Assembly: GCA_032622095.1 (NCBI GenBank)
Contig: CP136066.1
Coordinates: 47,776,911-47,840,910 of the forward strand
Direction: 5' to 3'
Length of the DNA: 64,000 nucleotides
Origin: Siphonodentalium dalli
Lineage: Eukaryota; Mollusca; Scaphopoda; Gadilida; Siphonodentaliidae
The notes under the pieces were generated by a model. It had not been told where the DNA came from. It saw only the letters and a list, made by a program, of their open reading frames with translations, and made no database searches. Position 1 is the stretch's first letter; each line of letters begins with the position of its first letter. The position numbers and the translations under genes are program-made. Below are positions 1 to 11,265 of this stretch, in pieces.

Positions 1-59
1 CCTGTCGCCAAGTCCCAAATGTCATAAGTAGATGGTTTCACATTACCCCAAAAATTGGC

Positions 60-235
60 AACGCCGGGTAACCTTGCCAGTATGAACTAAAATTGCAGGA
101 GTATATGCAAGTATGTATTTGGAAGAGTTACGAAATCGGTTAAGAAAAGATTTAAAGATTTGACACCAAATTATTTAACTTTCCGAAGGTAATTTTCAGT
201 TTCCCACGCCGAAGGGAACATATAATTGCAATCAC
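60..235. repeat. Dispersed non-coding repeat next to the Mab-21 copy
   Basis: The stretch starts with a 'CAACGCCGGGTAACC...' motif and runs through 'GAACTAAAATTGCA' to 'CCGAAGGTAATTTTCAG'. Related copies lie at about 39,490-39,650, 54,110-54,790 (split by a MITE), 56,700-56,890 and 57,940-58,110. No reading frame is conserved between copies, so this is a repeat family rather than a gene. Confidence 0.6.
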
Positions 236-238
236 ATA

Positions 239-345
239 AGCTGCGGACACACGTACCTCCGTAGATATGGCATACTAGGTGTGACATCTTATTATGGTGG
301 AGTTACGTGACAATAATGGACGTCATAATTACTATGCCATAGCTA
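239..345 (+). mobile_element. Half of a TA-type MITE (left terminal repeat only)
   Basis: The sequence CTGCGGACACACGTACC and the following ~100 bp match the left terminal inverted repeat of the complete elements at 32,063-32,761 and 47,043-47,746. I found no matching right end before or after the Mab-21-like gene. The same half-element sits at 58,119-58,245, so it was present before the block was duplicated. Confidence 0.6.
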
Positions 346-486
346 GCCATGTCGCCCGATGTGGGATCTCGGTTGTTTTAACCACCATCGATACATGCTT
401 TAAACATTGTCGCTATAGAAAACGGTTAGTTCCTTCTCAGTGTAAAAATGAAAATGTTTCGCATTCAGCTTCAATAACGCAACATT

Positions 487-2493
487 TTACGAACACTGCT
501 CTCGACGGAATGTGCCGGCCATTAATTCCATCCATCCTTTGTGCGAATCTGAACACAAACACAACTCGGTGGTTTCCTGCGTCACGTTTCCCAAAACGAC
601 GTACGCCAAGTAACATCGATATTCTATACTCTCTTGGTTCATCGTTCGCATTATTCTTCCCGTCTGGTCACCTGATCCGCGAGATGCTTTGATCCGAGCG
701 CTAGTAACGAGAGCGTACTCGACGTTAATGTACAGTGACTCGATAACGTCAGACAATATGCGAAAGTCTGCAAGATAGTCACCGACGGGCACCGACCTGA
801 CTGTAAAGTTGTCGTTATTGAGATGATAACTGAACGTTTTTATATTCCCGACTGCAAACACTAGTAACTCTTTGGTAAAATCATTGAACAGGCCGTCGAT
901 ATTTTCCTGCAACTGGTTGCTGTTCACACGACTGTCACCACGTGACTTAAGTGAGATACCACGTAATACTTGGTTAGCTACAATGTATGGTTTTAACTTA
1001 TTAATGAAATCATCAGTAAAAGATAACCATTTATTCATTAAGATTTCTGATTCCTTCAATTATCTTCTGCCAGCATGTCGGCCCCTTTTATTTTTGACTA
1101 TCGATTTTATCATGAATATCTCTTCTAAAGTGTCCTTATTTGAATCCAAAATGTCAGATATAAATTCAACAAATGCGGCATATCTAATAAGTGTATGTTG
1201 TCTAAAACACATCCAAAGATCAATGCTCATATTACATAAAGTAAGTATTTGTTTACATCTTTCTATATAGTCGCGTCTGATAACATGAGCTGGACACCTC
1301 ATTATAACAGATATGGATAGTCGTTGTTTCATGACATTATAAGATAAAATACCGGTTCCATACATGACCTCTGCTGTTTCTATGATGTTCCTGATATTAG
1401 ACACATAACCCGTCTGCGTCCAAGCCGGGTGTTGTTCAGAGAGTGACTGCTGTTTGTTTAAATAATAAAATATATGATCAGCGAGAGCCAGCCTTGTGCG
1501 TTGAATTATTCCCGTGATATCATCAGTGATGAGACACAACCCGAGAAGAGACCATATACGCCTGCGGATATATATCAGATCAGATTCCGAGACACCGCTC
1601 ACCAAGTTCATTTCAGGAACAAAATAATGAGGCAGGAATCGGTCATGTAAATACTTATCAAGTCTCTTTAGTATATCCACCAATGGCAAGTGATTTTCCC
1701 AAAATCGAGCGCCCGTCTTCTCGAAATGCCAGAGAGCTGACGTTTTCAGGTGGTAGGACGTCAACACTCCCCGACCAAAATCTATGTCGCGTCCGATTAA
1801 CTTCAGCAGCCTCATAGTGGTTATCTGGTTAATTGACATTGTTCTCAAAACCACGACTTCTGCCTTAGCGAATGACAGACATAAATCGTGCTGACGATCC
1901 GGGCGAAATGGAGCAGGTCGTGCCGCAAGATGAAATTCGCCGGTGCTAATTAGAGATATAATGTCGTCTGAATGCCATGACCGATCGCGTGTGGCAAATG
2001 AGCGAACTATCTGCGGTATACCGCCGATTCTTAGTTGGGGAACCAAGTCGATGGATCTTTTTTGCTCCCCGATGTGTATACTACCGACCTTCGAGAATCC
2101 AGACTGTTGACCAAATTGCTTAATTTCTCCAAAGATGTCTTCACTCATGCTTCTGACAGGATCAGCCAGCATGTATTTCCCGTCACCCAAGAGGACTCTT
2201 GGTATGATATCTGCTAACCCCTCAGTAGATATCCTGGCATAGCATGGGGTGTCATCCCGGTATATCAAGCTGGATTCATCTATTGTTATGTTTCTAGGTT
2301 CGATCAGTATATCGACATCACTTCCGTCTATGTTCACGTCGCTCGCCATGCTCCCTAATAATGTCGACTTATAACGATCAGACGACCGACATGCTATACC
2401 TCTACTGAGATGAGTTTGAAGTAGAATCCGGTTATAACGTTGAGATAAATCCGGTGAGTCCTCACTGTATCGACTTCGTGACGAGGATGCCAT
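487..2493 (-). pseudogene. Mab-21-like / cGAS-like nucleotidyltransferase, one nonsense codon
   Basis: This is a member of the Mab-21 family, which includes cGAS and invertebrate cGAS-like receptors. The first 477 codons (2,493 to 1,063) are open, then a TAA stop falls at 1,060-1,062. The same frame then runs on, open, to 487, ending in EQCS-stop exactly like the right copy. The paralogue has GAA at the stop position, so a single base change explains the break. Nucleotidyltransferase hallmarks are visible: a Gly-Ser pair at residues 47-48 (LLGS), acidic residues D59 and D61 (GSDVDILIEP) and a third acidic residue at D149 (SIDLVP). All three acidic positions are intact, so the 477-aa product could still fold as a catalytic core lacking the C-terminal ~190 residues. 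It may be a pseudogene or a naturally truncated form. There are no introns. The family assignment is firm; the ligand is unknown. Confidence 0.85.
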
Positions 2494-3960
2494 AATTAAT
2501 GTATGGATTTATATCCTGACGCACCCTCAGTGTGTCGATTTCAAGACGATGTTGTCATTATTAATACACCAAGACAAGCGACACAGCATTAATCTTCACA
2601 GCTCGTTTGTATTTCAAATATTTTAAACATTCATACTGTTCTCTGATTCTCAGTCCAGAAAAGTAACCACTGAAATATCGAACAAGAGTAGTTCAGATAT
2701 ATTCTAGAGATGGCTCATCAATAAGCACCATATTGATGTATGGACAACGAAGCCATGAGTTTTAAGCCAACAACTCGGGTTCCAGTATTCAGCTACGATT
2801 TCTGAATTTATTTTTCTATTTCACACAGAAAATCGCACATTAACAAACGTCGTTTCCTAAATCGTGTCACACATGATTATCAACGAAATGTCAGCCAGCT
2901 TGTTTTTATCATTGCTTCTGTCATACACCCGGAGTACAGCTATATGTTTTCACCGAATGTAACCTGTCCACCATCGAGTGTGGCATACTTGAATTGAATT
3001 CCCTATTGTATTTTAATTCACAGGCAATGCGATGTGTCATGATGATGAAGTAATACTTAGTGGCCAGGTGTGGATGCTAAACATCAAGGAATCAGGTTCT
3101 TGTTATGAATATTATGGTAACACTTGTTGGCGGATTTTCATTTGGCAGGTACAAGTTCTATTGGTAACTCTCCGTGTCGTGTTCGCACTATACACGTAAG
3201 TAATAGCTGGAAACTAGCTTTCGTCCAGACTCCAGATCACAGCGTGTCGTACTGGGGATGTCGATGTGAGAGTCCCAAACTATGATCAAGTGGGAAATAA
3301 TATGTCGTCTTTCTGAAATAAAAAATAAATCAAAGATACCGCAGTGAATATTTCGCACCAACTCCTGTTCTGATAATTACAATGTATACACTTCTGTCTG
3401 GTTTTGAGAACGATTGCTGTATACGTGGAACTACTAATCGTTGGGAGTCTATAAATATACTATTGACCCGTGTTATAGCGACGGGTACATTTACTCAGGA
3501 CCCATATTAAGGCGTAGACGCACGTGCTGCCCAAAAATATTGATATTCAAGTGATATTTTCTCAACATCGGGTCTGTACGGTTTTTGTGACATGCATGGC
3601 ATGCAATTTAAGAGTCATTCACAATTTAAAAGCACTCACAAATTGCAACAGGAAACAGAAATGAATACATAATCTTACGCATAACTATGCCTGTGTTGTT
3701 CATGTTTATAAACAAATATAATTGATTGTTTGTGGAACATTTGAATATACTCGCTTCCAAAATAACTAAATTTAAATGTCAGCAATGTTGAGAGTGATTT
3801 AATGTACGTAAACAGGTGGCGTGCAACTCAGCCAAATAGACATGTGGCAGTGCAACTCAGTCAACGGCTGTAAGCTTAGCACAGCTCCATACACGTTGTC
3901 GAGAGACGGAAAGAAAAAGAATAGAATAGTCTCAGTTATATCCGTCGTGACTCAGTATTT
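2494..3960. other. Non-coding flank upstream of the left Mab-21-like gene
   Basis: I see no convincing gene here. Most of the stretch is matched at 60,331-61,150 and 61,985-62,220 in the right block, which shows common descent but no conserved frame. Any promoter of the Mab-21-like gene should lie just above 2,493, but I cannot point to a clear TATA box. Confidence 0.6.
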
Positions 3961-4210
3961 TTAAACAAATGAACAGCTGCTGGCGTAGTATACGGCAAAT
4001 ATGTATTGCGATATCCATACATTCATATTTAAACATTTGAAATCATATTGTCGATTCGAATAGAATGACGTAACATGGTGAATGATACGTTGCAGCCGCA
4101 TCTGAGAACATAACCACATGCCAATGATGGTGCCCGTTGAACAAGAACAGATCAATCGTTTATAGACGTATACGTCGATATCTTATATTATTACATGAAG
4201 TTCACTCATA
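3900..4210. repeat. Tandemly duplicated non-coding unit, copy 1
   Basis: It resembles 5,640-5,960 ('AGTCTCAGTTATATCCGT' and following) and also 62,360-62,640. In the left block the unit was duplicated together with the sequence now at 5,090-5,340 / 6,010-6,260. Confidence 0.6.
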
Positions 4211-4559
4211 TATTCCGTAAAACAGATCAACATGCTTATATAACCAGATTCTCTCACATCAAGTCCCCTACCAACCGAAATGAAACACATGCCGTCAGCA
4301 TGGGTCAGCATCGCTAACTGTGAAAACGGGATAATAACATCTAAACTACCATAACAATTTTCAAGCGGGACATTGGCTGGCGTGCTAACAGGGTCTTCCT
4401 AGTCAACATACATGCAAATACCTCTCTTCGAAGTTGGAGTTACTGAGTATCAAGATAAAACACCCTCTTTCAAATTGAGATATGTACATAATACAGTATT
4501 GTTTAATTTTGAGTGATTCGTCGAAAGACTTCGTGCGAGCATGGTGTTCTCTTGCAAGT

Positions 4560-4571
4560 CTCTCTCTCTCT

Positions 4572-4602
<31 letters not shown>

Positions 4603-4803
4603 CATCGTTTGACTATATGCTTGTTTATGTCTCGTTGCCTACTGGGTTGCCTGCCAATACCCCGGATGTATGTGTTTATTTATGTATGTATGTATATATG
4701 TATGCATGTATGTATGTATGTATGTATGTACGTACGTACGTACGTCTATATGAATGTATGTGTATGCATGAAATTATATATGTTTGTATGTTAGTATTTA
4801 TGC

Positions 4804-4836
<33 letters not shown>

Positions 4837-4855
4837 TGTATGTATGTACGGCCTG
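4560..4855. repeat. (TA)n and (TATG)n microsatellites
   Basis: A TC-rich run passes into a (TA)n tract at about 4,573-4,600, then TATG/TACG tetranucleotide arrays at about 4,680-4,745 and 4,806-4,850. Open frames across this region are tetranucleotide translations (YVCM periodicity) and not genes. Confidence 0.9.
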
Positions 4856-5413
4856 TTGTATGCATGACCAACAGTCTGCTTACCGACCTCTCTCGCTATG
4901 TGTGAGCATGTGTGACTCGTCCAGTGTGTGGGTGTCTTATCCGTCTACCACACACATCAATGTGTGTTTATTTACTTATTCCTTGTTTGTATTCGTTCAT
5001 TTGTTCATTGCAATTGTGCAAACATTTAAAATATACTGTAAAATATCTTCGTTGACGGATGAAATAAAGGATATATATATTAATCATCTGTAGCATAGCT
5101 GTTAACTAGTGGATTTTGAACATGTTTGGTATGTTATTGTATGACATGTGAGACAGTCGTATAAAGTAAATCTTCCCCATACCAACTGTCTTAATATAGT
5201 AATGGCTCTTGTTTCTATAGACATATCGATTATGGAGCTTCAGATCTTTGTCGCGTGTCACCTCTATCGTCATTGTTTTCTATTTGTATGTGTGTATTGT
5301 TTTGAGGGACTCAGCTATGAGATAATATATGGTACTTCAATGTGATTAGGACACTAATGACAAAACTAATATAATAATATGAACATACGCTAGCACAATA
5401 ACGAACCAAATCT

Positions 5414-5602
5414 AAACCACTCGCACGAGGGTAGCTGTGGCTTTTAATGTTAAACCACTCGCACGAGGGTAGCTGTGGCTTTTAATGTTAAACCACTCGC
5501 ACGAGGGTAGCTGTGGCTTTTAAAGTTAAACCACTCACACGAGGGTAGCTGTGGCTTTTAAAGTTAAACCACTCGCACGAGGGTAGCTGTGGTCTTTAAA
5601 TT
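5414..5602. repeat. 38-bp tandem repeat, five copies
   Basis: The unit starts AAACCACTCGCACGAGGGTA and is 38 bp long. Copies begin at 5,414, 5,452, 5,490, 5,528 and 5,566. They differ by a few substitutions (AATGTT or AAAGTT ends, one CTCACACG). Confidence 0.92.
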
Positions 5603-5639
5603 GTTTTTATCGAAATTTGTTTATAGATTCCGTGATATT

Positions 5640-6260
5640 CAGACGGAGAGAGAAAGAAGAATAGTATAGTCTCAGTTATATCCGTGACTCAGTATTTTTA
5701 AACAATTGGACAGCGGATGACGTACCCCAACGGAACTATGTATTGCGATATTCAAACACTCAAACTTGTATTTATTCAAATTTAAAATTTTCAAATCATA
5801 GTGTCGATTCAAATAGACCGAAGCAACATTGTGAATGATACGTTGCAGCAACATCTGAAAACATAATCACATGCCATTAAGGATGATGCCCGTTGAATAA
5901 GAACAGAGCAATCGCTTATATACGTATACGTCGTTATTTCTTATTATTAGTTCACTCATATTTGTCGCCATTCTTTCATATTTCATCCAGTATCGGGCCT
6001 TAATCATCTATAGCATAGCTGTTAATTAGTGGATTTTAAAAATGTTTCTTATGTTATTGTATGACATGCGAGACAGCCGCATAAAGTAAATCTTCCCCAT
6101 ACTAACTGTCTTAACAGGGCAACGTTTCTTGTTTCTATAGACATGTCAATTATGGAGCTTCTGATCTTTTGTCGCTTCTGACTCCCATCGTCGTTGTTTT
6201 CCATTTGTTTCTGTTTATTGTTGTGAGGGACCCATCTAAGAGGTCATGTAAGTGGGGAAC
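5640..6260. repeat. Tandemly duplicated non-coding unit, copy 2
   Basis: This is the second copy of the 3,900-4,210 plus 5,090-5,340 sequence. It is also the part of the left block that best matches 62,370-62,970. No gene is recognised. Confidence 0.6.
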
Positions 6261-7200
6261 TAATGACAGTACTATCATAATTCCCGATGTATTTGTGGAC
6301 ACGGCGCACGTTCTTTGTTCACATGGCAATTCAAAACAAACTTACCCAAAGTCAGTTTGTTGTTTTCAAATTGAGTACAACCGGTTATTTTGACACAATG
6401 TCGAAGAAACAACATCAACATGGTGGAAATTATAACCCAATTTACCAATCGTTTATGGTATTGAAACTATTTATCATTTCACTATTTCAATGTATCAATA
6501 ACATCAGATTATGTAAAATAGAACTGTTTTACTAAAGTGCACTTTATATAATTACCCATGAGACATCGTATCTTAAGATCACGAGAGGGAACTTAATTGT
6601 TATTGATTCAAGAAATTACATAATTATTTTCATTAAATTTTCGCCACTCAAATAATATTTTATATTTGAAAATGTTCATTCATGTTTACTGATCAATTGG
6701 ACAATTGGGCGGAGACGACTTCAATATTATATGGGTTCCGACTGACACCATGGTATATTTCCAGTTGATTGCGCTCCGTGTGAGTGGAGCAGACTGCATA
6801 CCAACATTTGTTTTCATTTCACTAAACCAGTTGTAGCGGATGTATTCTTCATGTTAACGGATGGTGGTGTGATACGTCACAATGTAGACAATCACGTGAT
6901 TAAGTGTACTGGTCAGAAACTGCCGGCTTCATCTTCATAATTTTTTTAGAATATTTGTTTATGTCTTCTCCTCCTACTTATCACTTATTTATTCAGTAAG
7001 TGGAAGGTCTCACTGATTACCAATATCATAGTTGTGGCGAACTATCTCTTGCATCCTCAATATGAGTACTGTGTACCTACATCACGTAATGAGTGTACGA
7101 TAAGCAAAACACCGATCAGCACCTGATGTAACACTGACCCCACTATGGATTCACGGTGACTTTCACGCGGGCGGTGACTCGCGCTGAACTTACGTCGAGC
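6261..7200. other. Unassigned AT-rich sequence
   Basis: I see short unrelated open frames only, with no motif, RNA gene or repeat family. The match to the right block ends near the start of this interval. Confidence 0.5.
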
Positions 7201-7222
7201 GGAATCAGCGGAGTCTTATCAT

Positions 7223-7690
7223 GGCTCCTCAATTCACCAGGATTAATGGTGACATCATGGAGTCTGATCAGGGCTCCTCAATTCACCAGGATTAATGGTG
7301 ACATCATGGAGTCTGATTAGGGCTCCTCAATTCACCAGGATTAATGGTGACATCATGGAGTCTGATCAGGGCTCCTCAATTCACCAGGATTAATGGTGAA
7401 TTTCTCGCGATGAACTTACGCCAAGCGGATTCAGCGGAGTCTTATCAGGGCTCCTCAATTCACTAGGATTAGTGGTGACTTTCTCGTGGTGACTCGCGGT
7501 AAACTTAGGTCGAGCGGATTCAGCGGAGTCTGACCAGGGCTCCTCAATTCACCAGGATTAATGGTGACTTTCTCGCGATGAACTTACGTCGAGCGGATTC
7601 AGCCGAGTCTGATCAGGGCCCCTCAATTCACCAGGATTAATGGTGACTTTCTCGCGGTGAACTTACGTCGAGCGGATTATATGAATCAAC
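7223..7690. repeat. Minisatellite with 49-bp and ~79-89-bp units
   Basis: Units begin with GGCTCCTCAATTCACCAGG at 7,223, 7,272, 7,321 and 7,370 (49-bp spacing), then at 7,449, 7,538 and about 7,617 (79-89-bp spacing). The longer units replace the ACATCATGGAGTCTGAT segment with a TTTCTCGCG...ACTTACGTCGAGCGGATT segment. This is an alternating two-variant array. Confidence 0.85.
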
Positions 7691-7789
7691 ATAAATCATG
7701 GAGTCTGTTTAAACTTATACTGGCCGCATAAATGATAATTGAAATGTAGACATGTGCAATGCTATTCCCGTTGCATAATGTCATATAAA

Positions 7790-8420
7790 ATGTGATCAAT
7801 GGGCATGGTGGCATAATGTACACATAAAATGTAAAACATGGACATGGTGACATAATGTACACATAAAATGTGATCAATGGGCATAATGGCGTAACATAAT
7901 TTACACATATACATGTAATGTGATCCATGGGCACGGCGGCATAATGTACACATATAATGTGATCCATGGGCATGGTGACATAATGTACACATATAATGTG
8001 ATCCATGTGCATGGCGGCATAATGTACACATATAATGTGATCCATGGGCATGGTGACATAATGTACACATATAATGTGATTCATGTGCATGGTGACATAA
8101 TGTACACATATAATGTGATTCATGGGCATGGTGACATAATGTACATATAATGTGATTCATGGGCATGACGGCATAATGTACACATACATGTATAATGTGA
8201 TTCATGGGCATGGCGGCATAATATACACATATAATGTGATCCATGGGCATGGTGACATAATGTACATATAATGTGACCCATGGGCATTGGGGCATAATGT
8301 ACATATAATGTGATACATGGGTATTGCGGCAAAATACACACATATAATGTGATCCATGTGCATGGTGGCGTAACATAATGTACACATTTAATGTGTCTGC
8401 TAGCATGGTGGCGTAACTGT
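7790..8420. repeat. 39-bp VNTR array
   Basis: The repeat unit is about 39 bp (CATAATGTACACATATAATG then TGATCCATGGGCATGGTGA), with about 15 imperfect copies and some 33-36-bp and longer variants. Because 39 is divisible by three and the unit has few stops, several long open frames appear on both strands. None looks like a protein family. Confidence 0.9.
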
Positions 8421-8629
8421 TGGGTTTTGGGTAAAACACGTTGTTTATACCATATCGCTCGTTAATCGTCACTCAAACTTTCCGTGTTTTGTGGGTCAAC
8501 GTGATTCACTTTTCGAAAAAAAAACAAATATTGAGTTGAGTGTTTTTCTTATCGTACTTTCTTTACATACTGTATATATTCACTAACAACAATTCATATT
8601 TGAAGAACAATGACGTAAACGATAAATAA

Positions 8630-8855
8630 ATGCAAATACTGTTATCAGGTACATACCTCATCACCCACAAGATGGCATCAATCAATAAATTTAAAAAAAT
8701 ACTGTTATCAGGCACACTATCGTCACACAAAAAAGGACCTCAATAAATAAATAAAAATACTATTATCAGGCACACCCTCATCACACATAGGAGGACCTCA
8801 ATAAATATAAATATAAATAATGTTATCAGGCACATCCCTCATTGCCCACTTACAA
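8630..8855. repeat. Short tandem array, ~65-bp unit, about four copies
   Basis: The recurring core is ACTGTTATCAGGCACA...CTCATCAC...AATAAATAAA. It appears four times with drift in the A/T-rich linker. Confidence 0.7.
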
Positions 8856-9955
8856 TTACGACTATTACATTTTTCATAACAAACTCTTATATCGTAGCGA
8901 TTGGAATAATACAACATTCATAAGATATGACGGAAATGTGCACAATTGAAGACGTTGACCAGCAAACGGTGTACGAATTGGAGGACAAAGCTAGTGACTT
9001 ACTGTACGGTTAATCACACGTTTGCGAATTATGAACTTTTTGATAAAACTCATGGCAGAACGGTTTACGAACTTATGTTTACGAATGTCCTGTCGCGAGT
9101 CCATTAACCGACATAAAACATTATTGTAATACAAAAGGAGAAATTACATTTATATCGATAAAACAATCCGATAAAGCTTGATACATGATAAATAATAATA
9201 GTCCTTGGCAGACAGTAAATCTGCGCCGCTTTACGCGGCTCGTGTGAGTGGGAATTGCATGTGGATATTGCCGTGAACACAATACAACGCGGTACAACTT
9301 TGTTCCAAAATAAACGTCGATGAACGCAAACATGATAATAATAGCAGACACCAAGGGTGTTTATACCTATAAATAAAGCAATTGATTTAGGTACCCCATG
9401 GAACCAAAAGCCGCGATAGTACCAGACAGTTTCGTACTTTAAGCCTTTAGAGACTGTTTAGCGTTATAGAACCACATGAGTTGGTACTCCACAGAGGGCC
9501 AATCGTTGGCTCCATGCTGATTGGGTGAGACCGTGGGTGTGTCAATTTCGAGTGCCGTGTGTAAACGATTAAATTAAAATGAAAAATGGTCGCCCATCGA
9601 CTCGCGGTCGTAGATCTGTCGGATTATTTCATTTAGCACTATGCAAGGGAGTCTTTGTGGTTTTGTACTTAATTGGATGTTTATACGCGGCAGCATAATT
9701 TGGAATCTAACATGTCACATTGTTAAATTTGCCGGTATCAGGGCTGTTTTGTTCTCTGGAGTATCAAATTGATGGATCTATATGCGTAGTATATGTCTTG
9801 ATATTTTGGTACTTCAGATAATATATAGGGCGTATCATGAAAGCATCTATTTCTTGGCACCTCATATCGTGAGCGTCATGGCTTCGGTGACATAAATGCG
9901 GGGTGGGTATCATATGCACAATGCCCGGGTAGAACTTAAATAATGATTAGGTAAT
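8856..9955. other. Unassigned sequence
   Basis: I recognise no gene here. A 28-codon frame at 8,927-9,013 (ATG...TAA) has protein-like composition, but I see no family match and no continuation. The isolated GGTACTCC-type words near 9,480 foreshadow the palindromic array that follows. Confidence 0.45.
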
Positions 9956-9956
9956 C

Positions 9957-10135
9957 CAGAGTACCAACAATTGGTACTCTAGAGTACCAAGAAGTTGGTA
10001 CTCCAGAGTACCAAACATTTTGGTACTCTGGAGTACTTAAACTTTTGGTACTCCAGAGTACCAAAAAGTTGGTACTCCCCCTGGGACAAAGCTTAGTACC
10101 TACATAGGTACTCTGAAGTACCTATATTTTTAAGA
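9957..10135. repeat. Array of GGTACTC(C/T)-GAGTACC palindromes
   Basis: At least four near-perfect inverted words of the form TTGGTACTCnnGAGTACCAA follow each other with spacers of a few bases. The array starts near 9,960 and ends with GGTACTCTGAAGTACC near 10,120. Each word can form a short hairpin on either strand. Confidence 0.85.
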
Positions 10136-10139
10136 GTGT

Positions 10140-10560
10140 AAGGCAGGTGAATGACGTCATCTATGTTTTCTGTATCCATCTGTGTTTTTTCAAGATCACG
10201 GGTATAGATGTTGGAGAAATTATCACATGACTTCCGGTTAGCAACGGTGTGGAGAATGCAAAAAACGCGGAATTGGACATGAAGAATCGCGATAAAAATG
10301 AAAGTAACTACTTCACAACTTACTCACTGTCTGTCTGTGTTCGACAGAAATTCACAGGGGACCACTTAGATAGCACAAAAGGGTATTTACGAAAAATATA
10401 ATGGTGAGGGTTAGAAGTTTCTAAAGTGACGCCGTTGTTGTCAGAGGCAGAAAAGGGGAGGGGCAAACAAATTGTCGCCGATTGCCACCAAACTTATATA
10501 TAATCATCCCAATAATATGAAGAATCTAATGGTCTGGTTTAAATATGTCATCCGGTTAAG
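10140..10560 (+). mobile_element. Left part of a Helitron-like repeat, split by the LINE
   Basis: 'CTGTCTGTCTGTGTTCGACAG' near 10,330 and 'CGCCGATTGCCACCAAACTT' near 10,474 belong to the same repeat family seen at 21,410-23,395, where related words recur every ~145 bp. The two parts lie on either side of the LINE, which suggests the LINE inserted into this element. The class call rests on the CTAGT end of the right part and is tentative. Confidence 0.5.
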
Positions 10561-10657
10561 ATGGCGGGCAGGCGAGTCGTGTTTTCATTCAGCTCCAAAT
10601 AAAGCGAAATTTGTCTAATAATTAAATAACTCATTACATCCGATCAGCGGAATATAA

Positions 10658-10912
10658 GTGAAGTGGACCTTATTCTCCAATATACATGTGTGTTGTGACA
10701 AATTCACTATGCCGGATTCATTTAAAATGGACTTAACACTTTGCTTCGGTCGAGGTATGTTCAGAAGAATTTCTCACCTTAATATCGTTGAAAGCTTGGA
10801 AGAAGTGATAGACGTGGACGACATTTCGGCCGTTCAGTTCAAGAGAGATAAGTGTCTTATAACCGTCGAACACTAAAATGCAAAAAACATTCTCAGGAAA
10901 ATGGCTTGCATA
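10658..10912 (+). pseudogene. LINE ORF1, 5' segment
   Basis: An open frame from ATG 10,658 to TAA 10,876 encodes the N-terminal part of the LINE ORF1 product, followed by a few more codons in a shifted frame up to the insertion point at 10,912. It continues logically at 15,964 after the palindrome: once one copy of the TGCATA duplication is discounted, the codons join in the frame of the downstream segment. ORF1 proteins of this kind bind the element RNA. The stop at 10,876 is a separate lesion from the insertion. Confidence 0.7.
10907..10912. other. Target-site duplication TGCATA, left
   Basis: The six bases TGCATA directly abut the palindrome's left end and recur at 15,964-15,969 at its right end. 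The LINE ORF1 reads through one copy of the hexamer, as expected of an insertion. Confidence 0.85.
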
Positions 10913-11030
10913 TGATGATACCCCGCCTGTTTGGTGGCAGTCTAGACAGTTTGACCTACATTCTCTGCAGTACTACCGTTGGAGTTTGACCTATATTCTC
11001 CGCCCACGCGTCGGTCTGTTTGTATCGGTT

Positions 11031-11050
11031 GGACATGTCCGGACATGACC
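11031..11050. promoter_or_regulatory. p53-family-like response element, left terminus
   Basis: Two abutting decamers, GGACATGTCC and GGACATGACC, fit the p53/p63 half-site RRRCWWGYYY. The first is perfect and the second has one mismatch. The inverted copy is at 15,826-15,845. The site lies ~0.9 kb downstream of the zinc-finger ATG, so a role in transcription is not established. Confidence 0.4.
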
Positions 11051-11265
11051 CGCTGGTTATATCCAGATTTCTCCATATGAATGGTATATTATCTACATGT
11101 ATATCACGTGATGATCTCGGTGGGGTAGCTTCAGTCTTGAATATTAAAGGGATACTGGTCTCTCACGGGGGGATGATTATTAAAGTGACACTCACTATGG
11201 ATGAATGTTAAAGTAACACATGGCGCACACTGTGGGATAATGTTAAAGTGACACTCGCATTGAAA

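Larger units (their letters stand above)
1..6260. repeat. Left copy of the Mab-21-like segmental duplication
   Basis: The block aligns by eye, in the same orientation, with 57,866-62,970. Shared landmarks are the opening CCTGTCGCCAAGTCCC, the Mab-21-like gene, the stretch around 3,240-3,360 (matched at 60,940-61,050) and the stretch around 3,500-4,150 (matched at 61,990-62,580). The left copy has an internal tandem duplication: 3,900-4,210 resembles 5,640-5,960, and 5,090-5,340 resembles 6,010-6,260. The right copy has about 0.8 kb (61,150-61,985) that is absent here. The outer boundaries are approximate. Confidence 0.8.

Noticed and set aside
4482-5093. 203-codon plus-strand frame rich in YVCM
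   Set aside because: It is a translation of the TATG/TA microsatellites, with no family signature.
7686-8472. Long His/Cys-rich minus-strand frames (147 and 236 codons) that look like metal-binding repeat proteins
   Set aside because: The 39-bp VNTR generates open frames on both strands. The frames drift with unit-length variants and have no start context.
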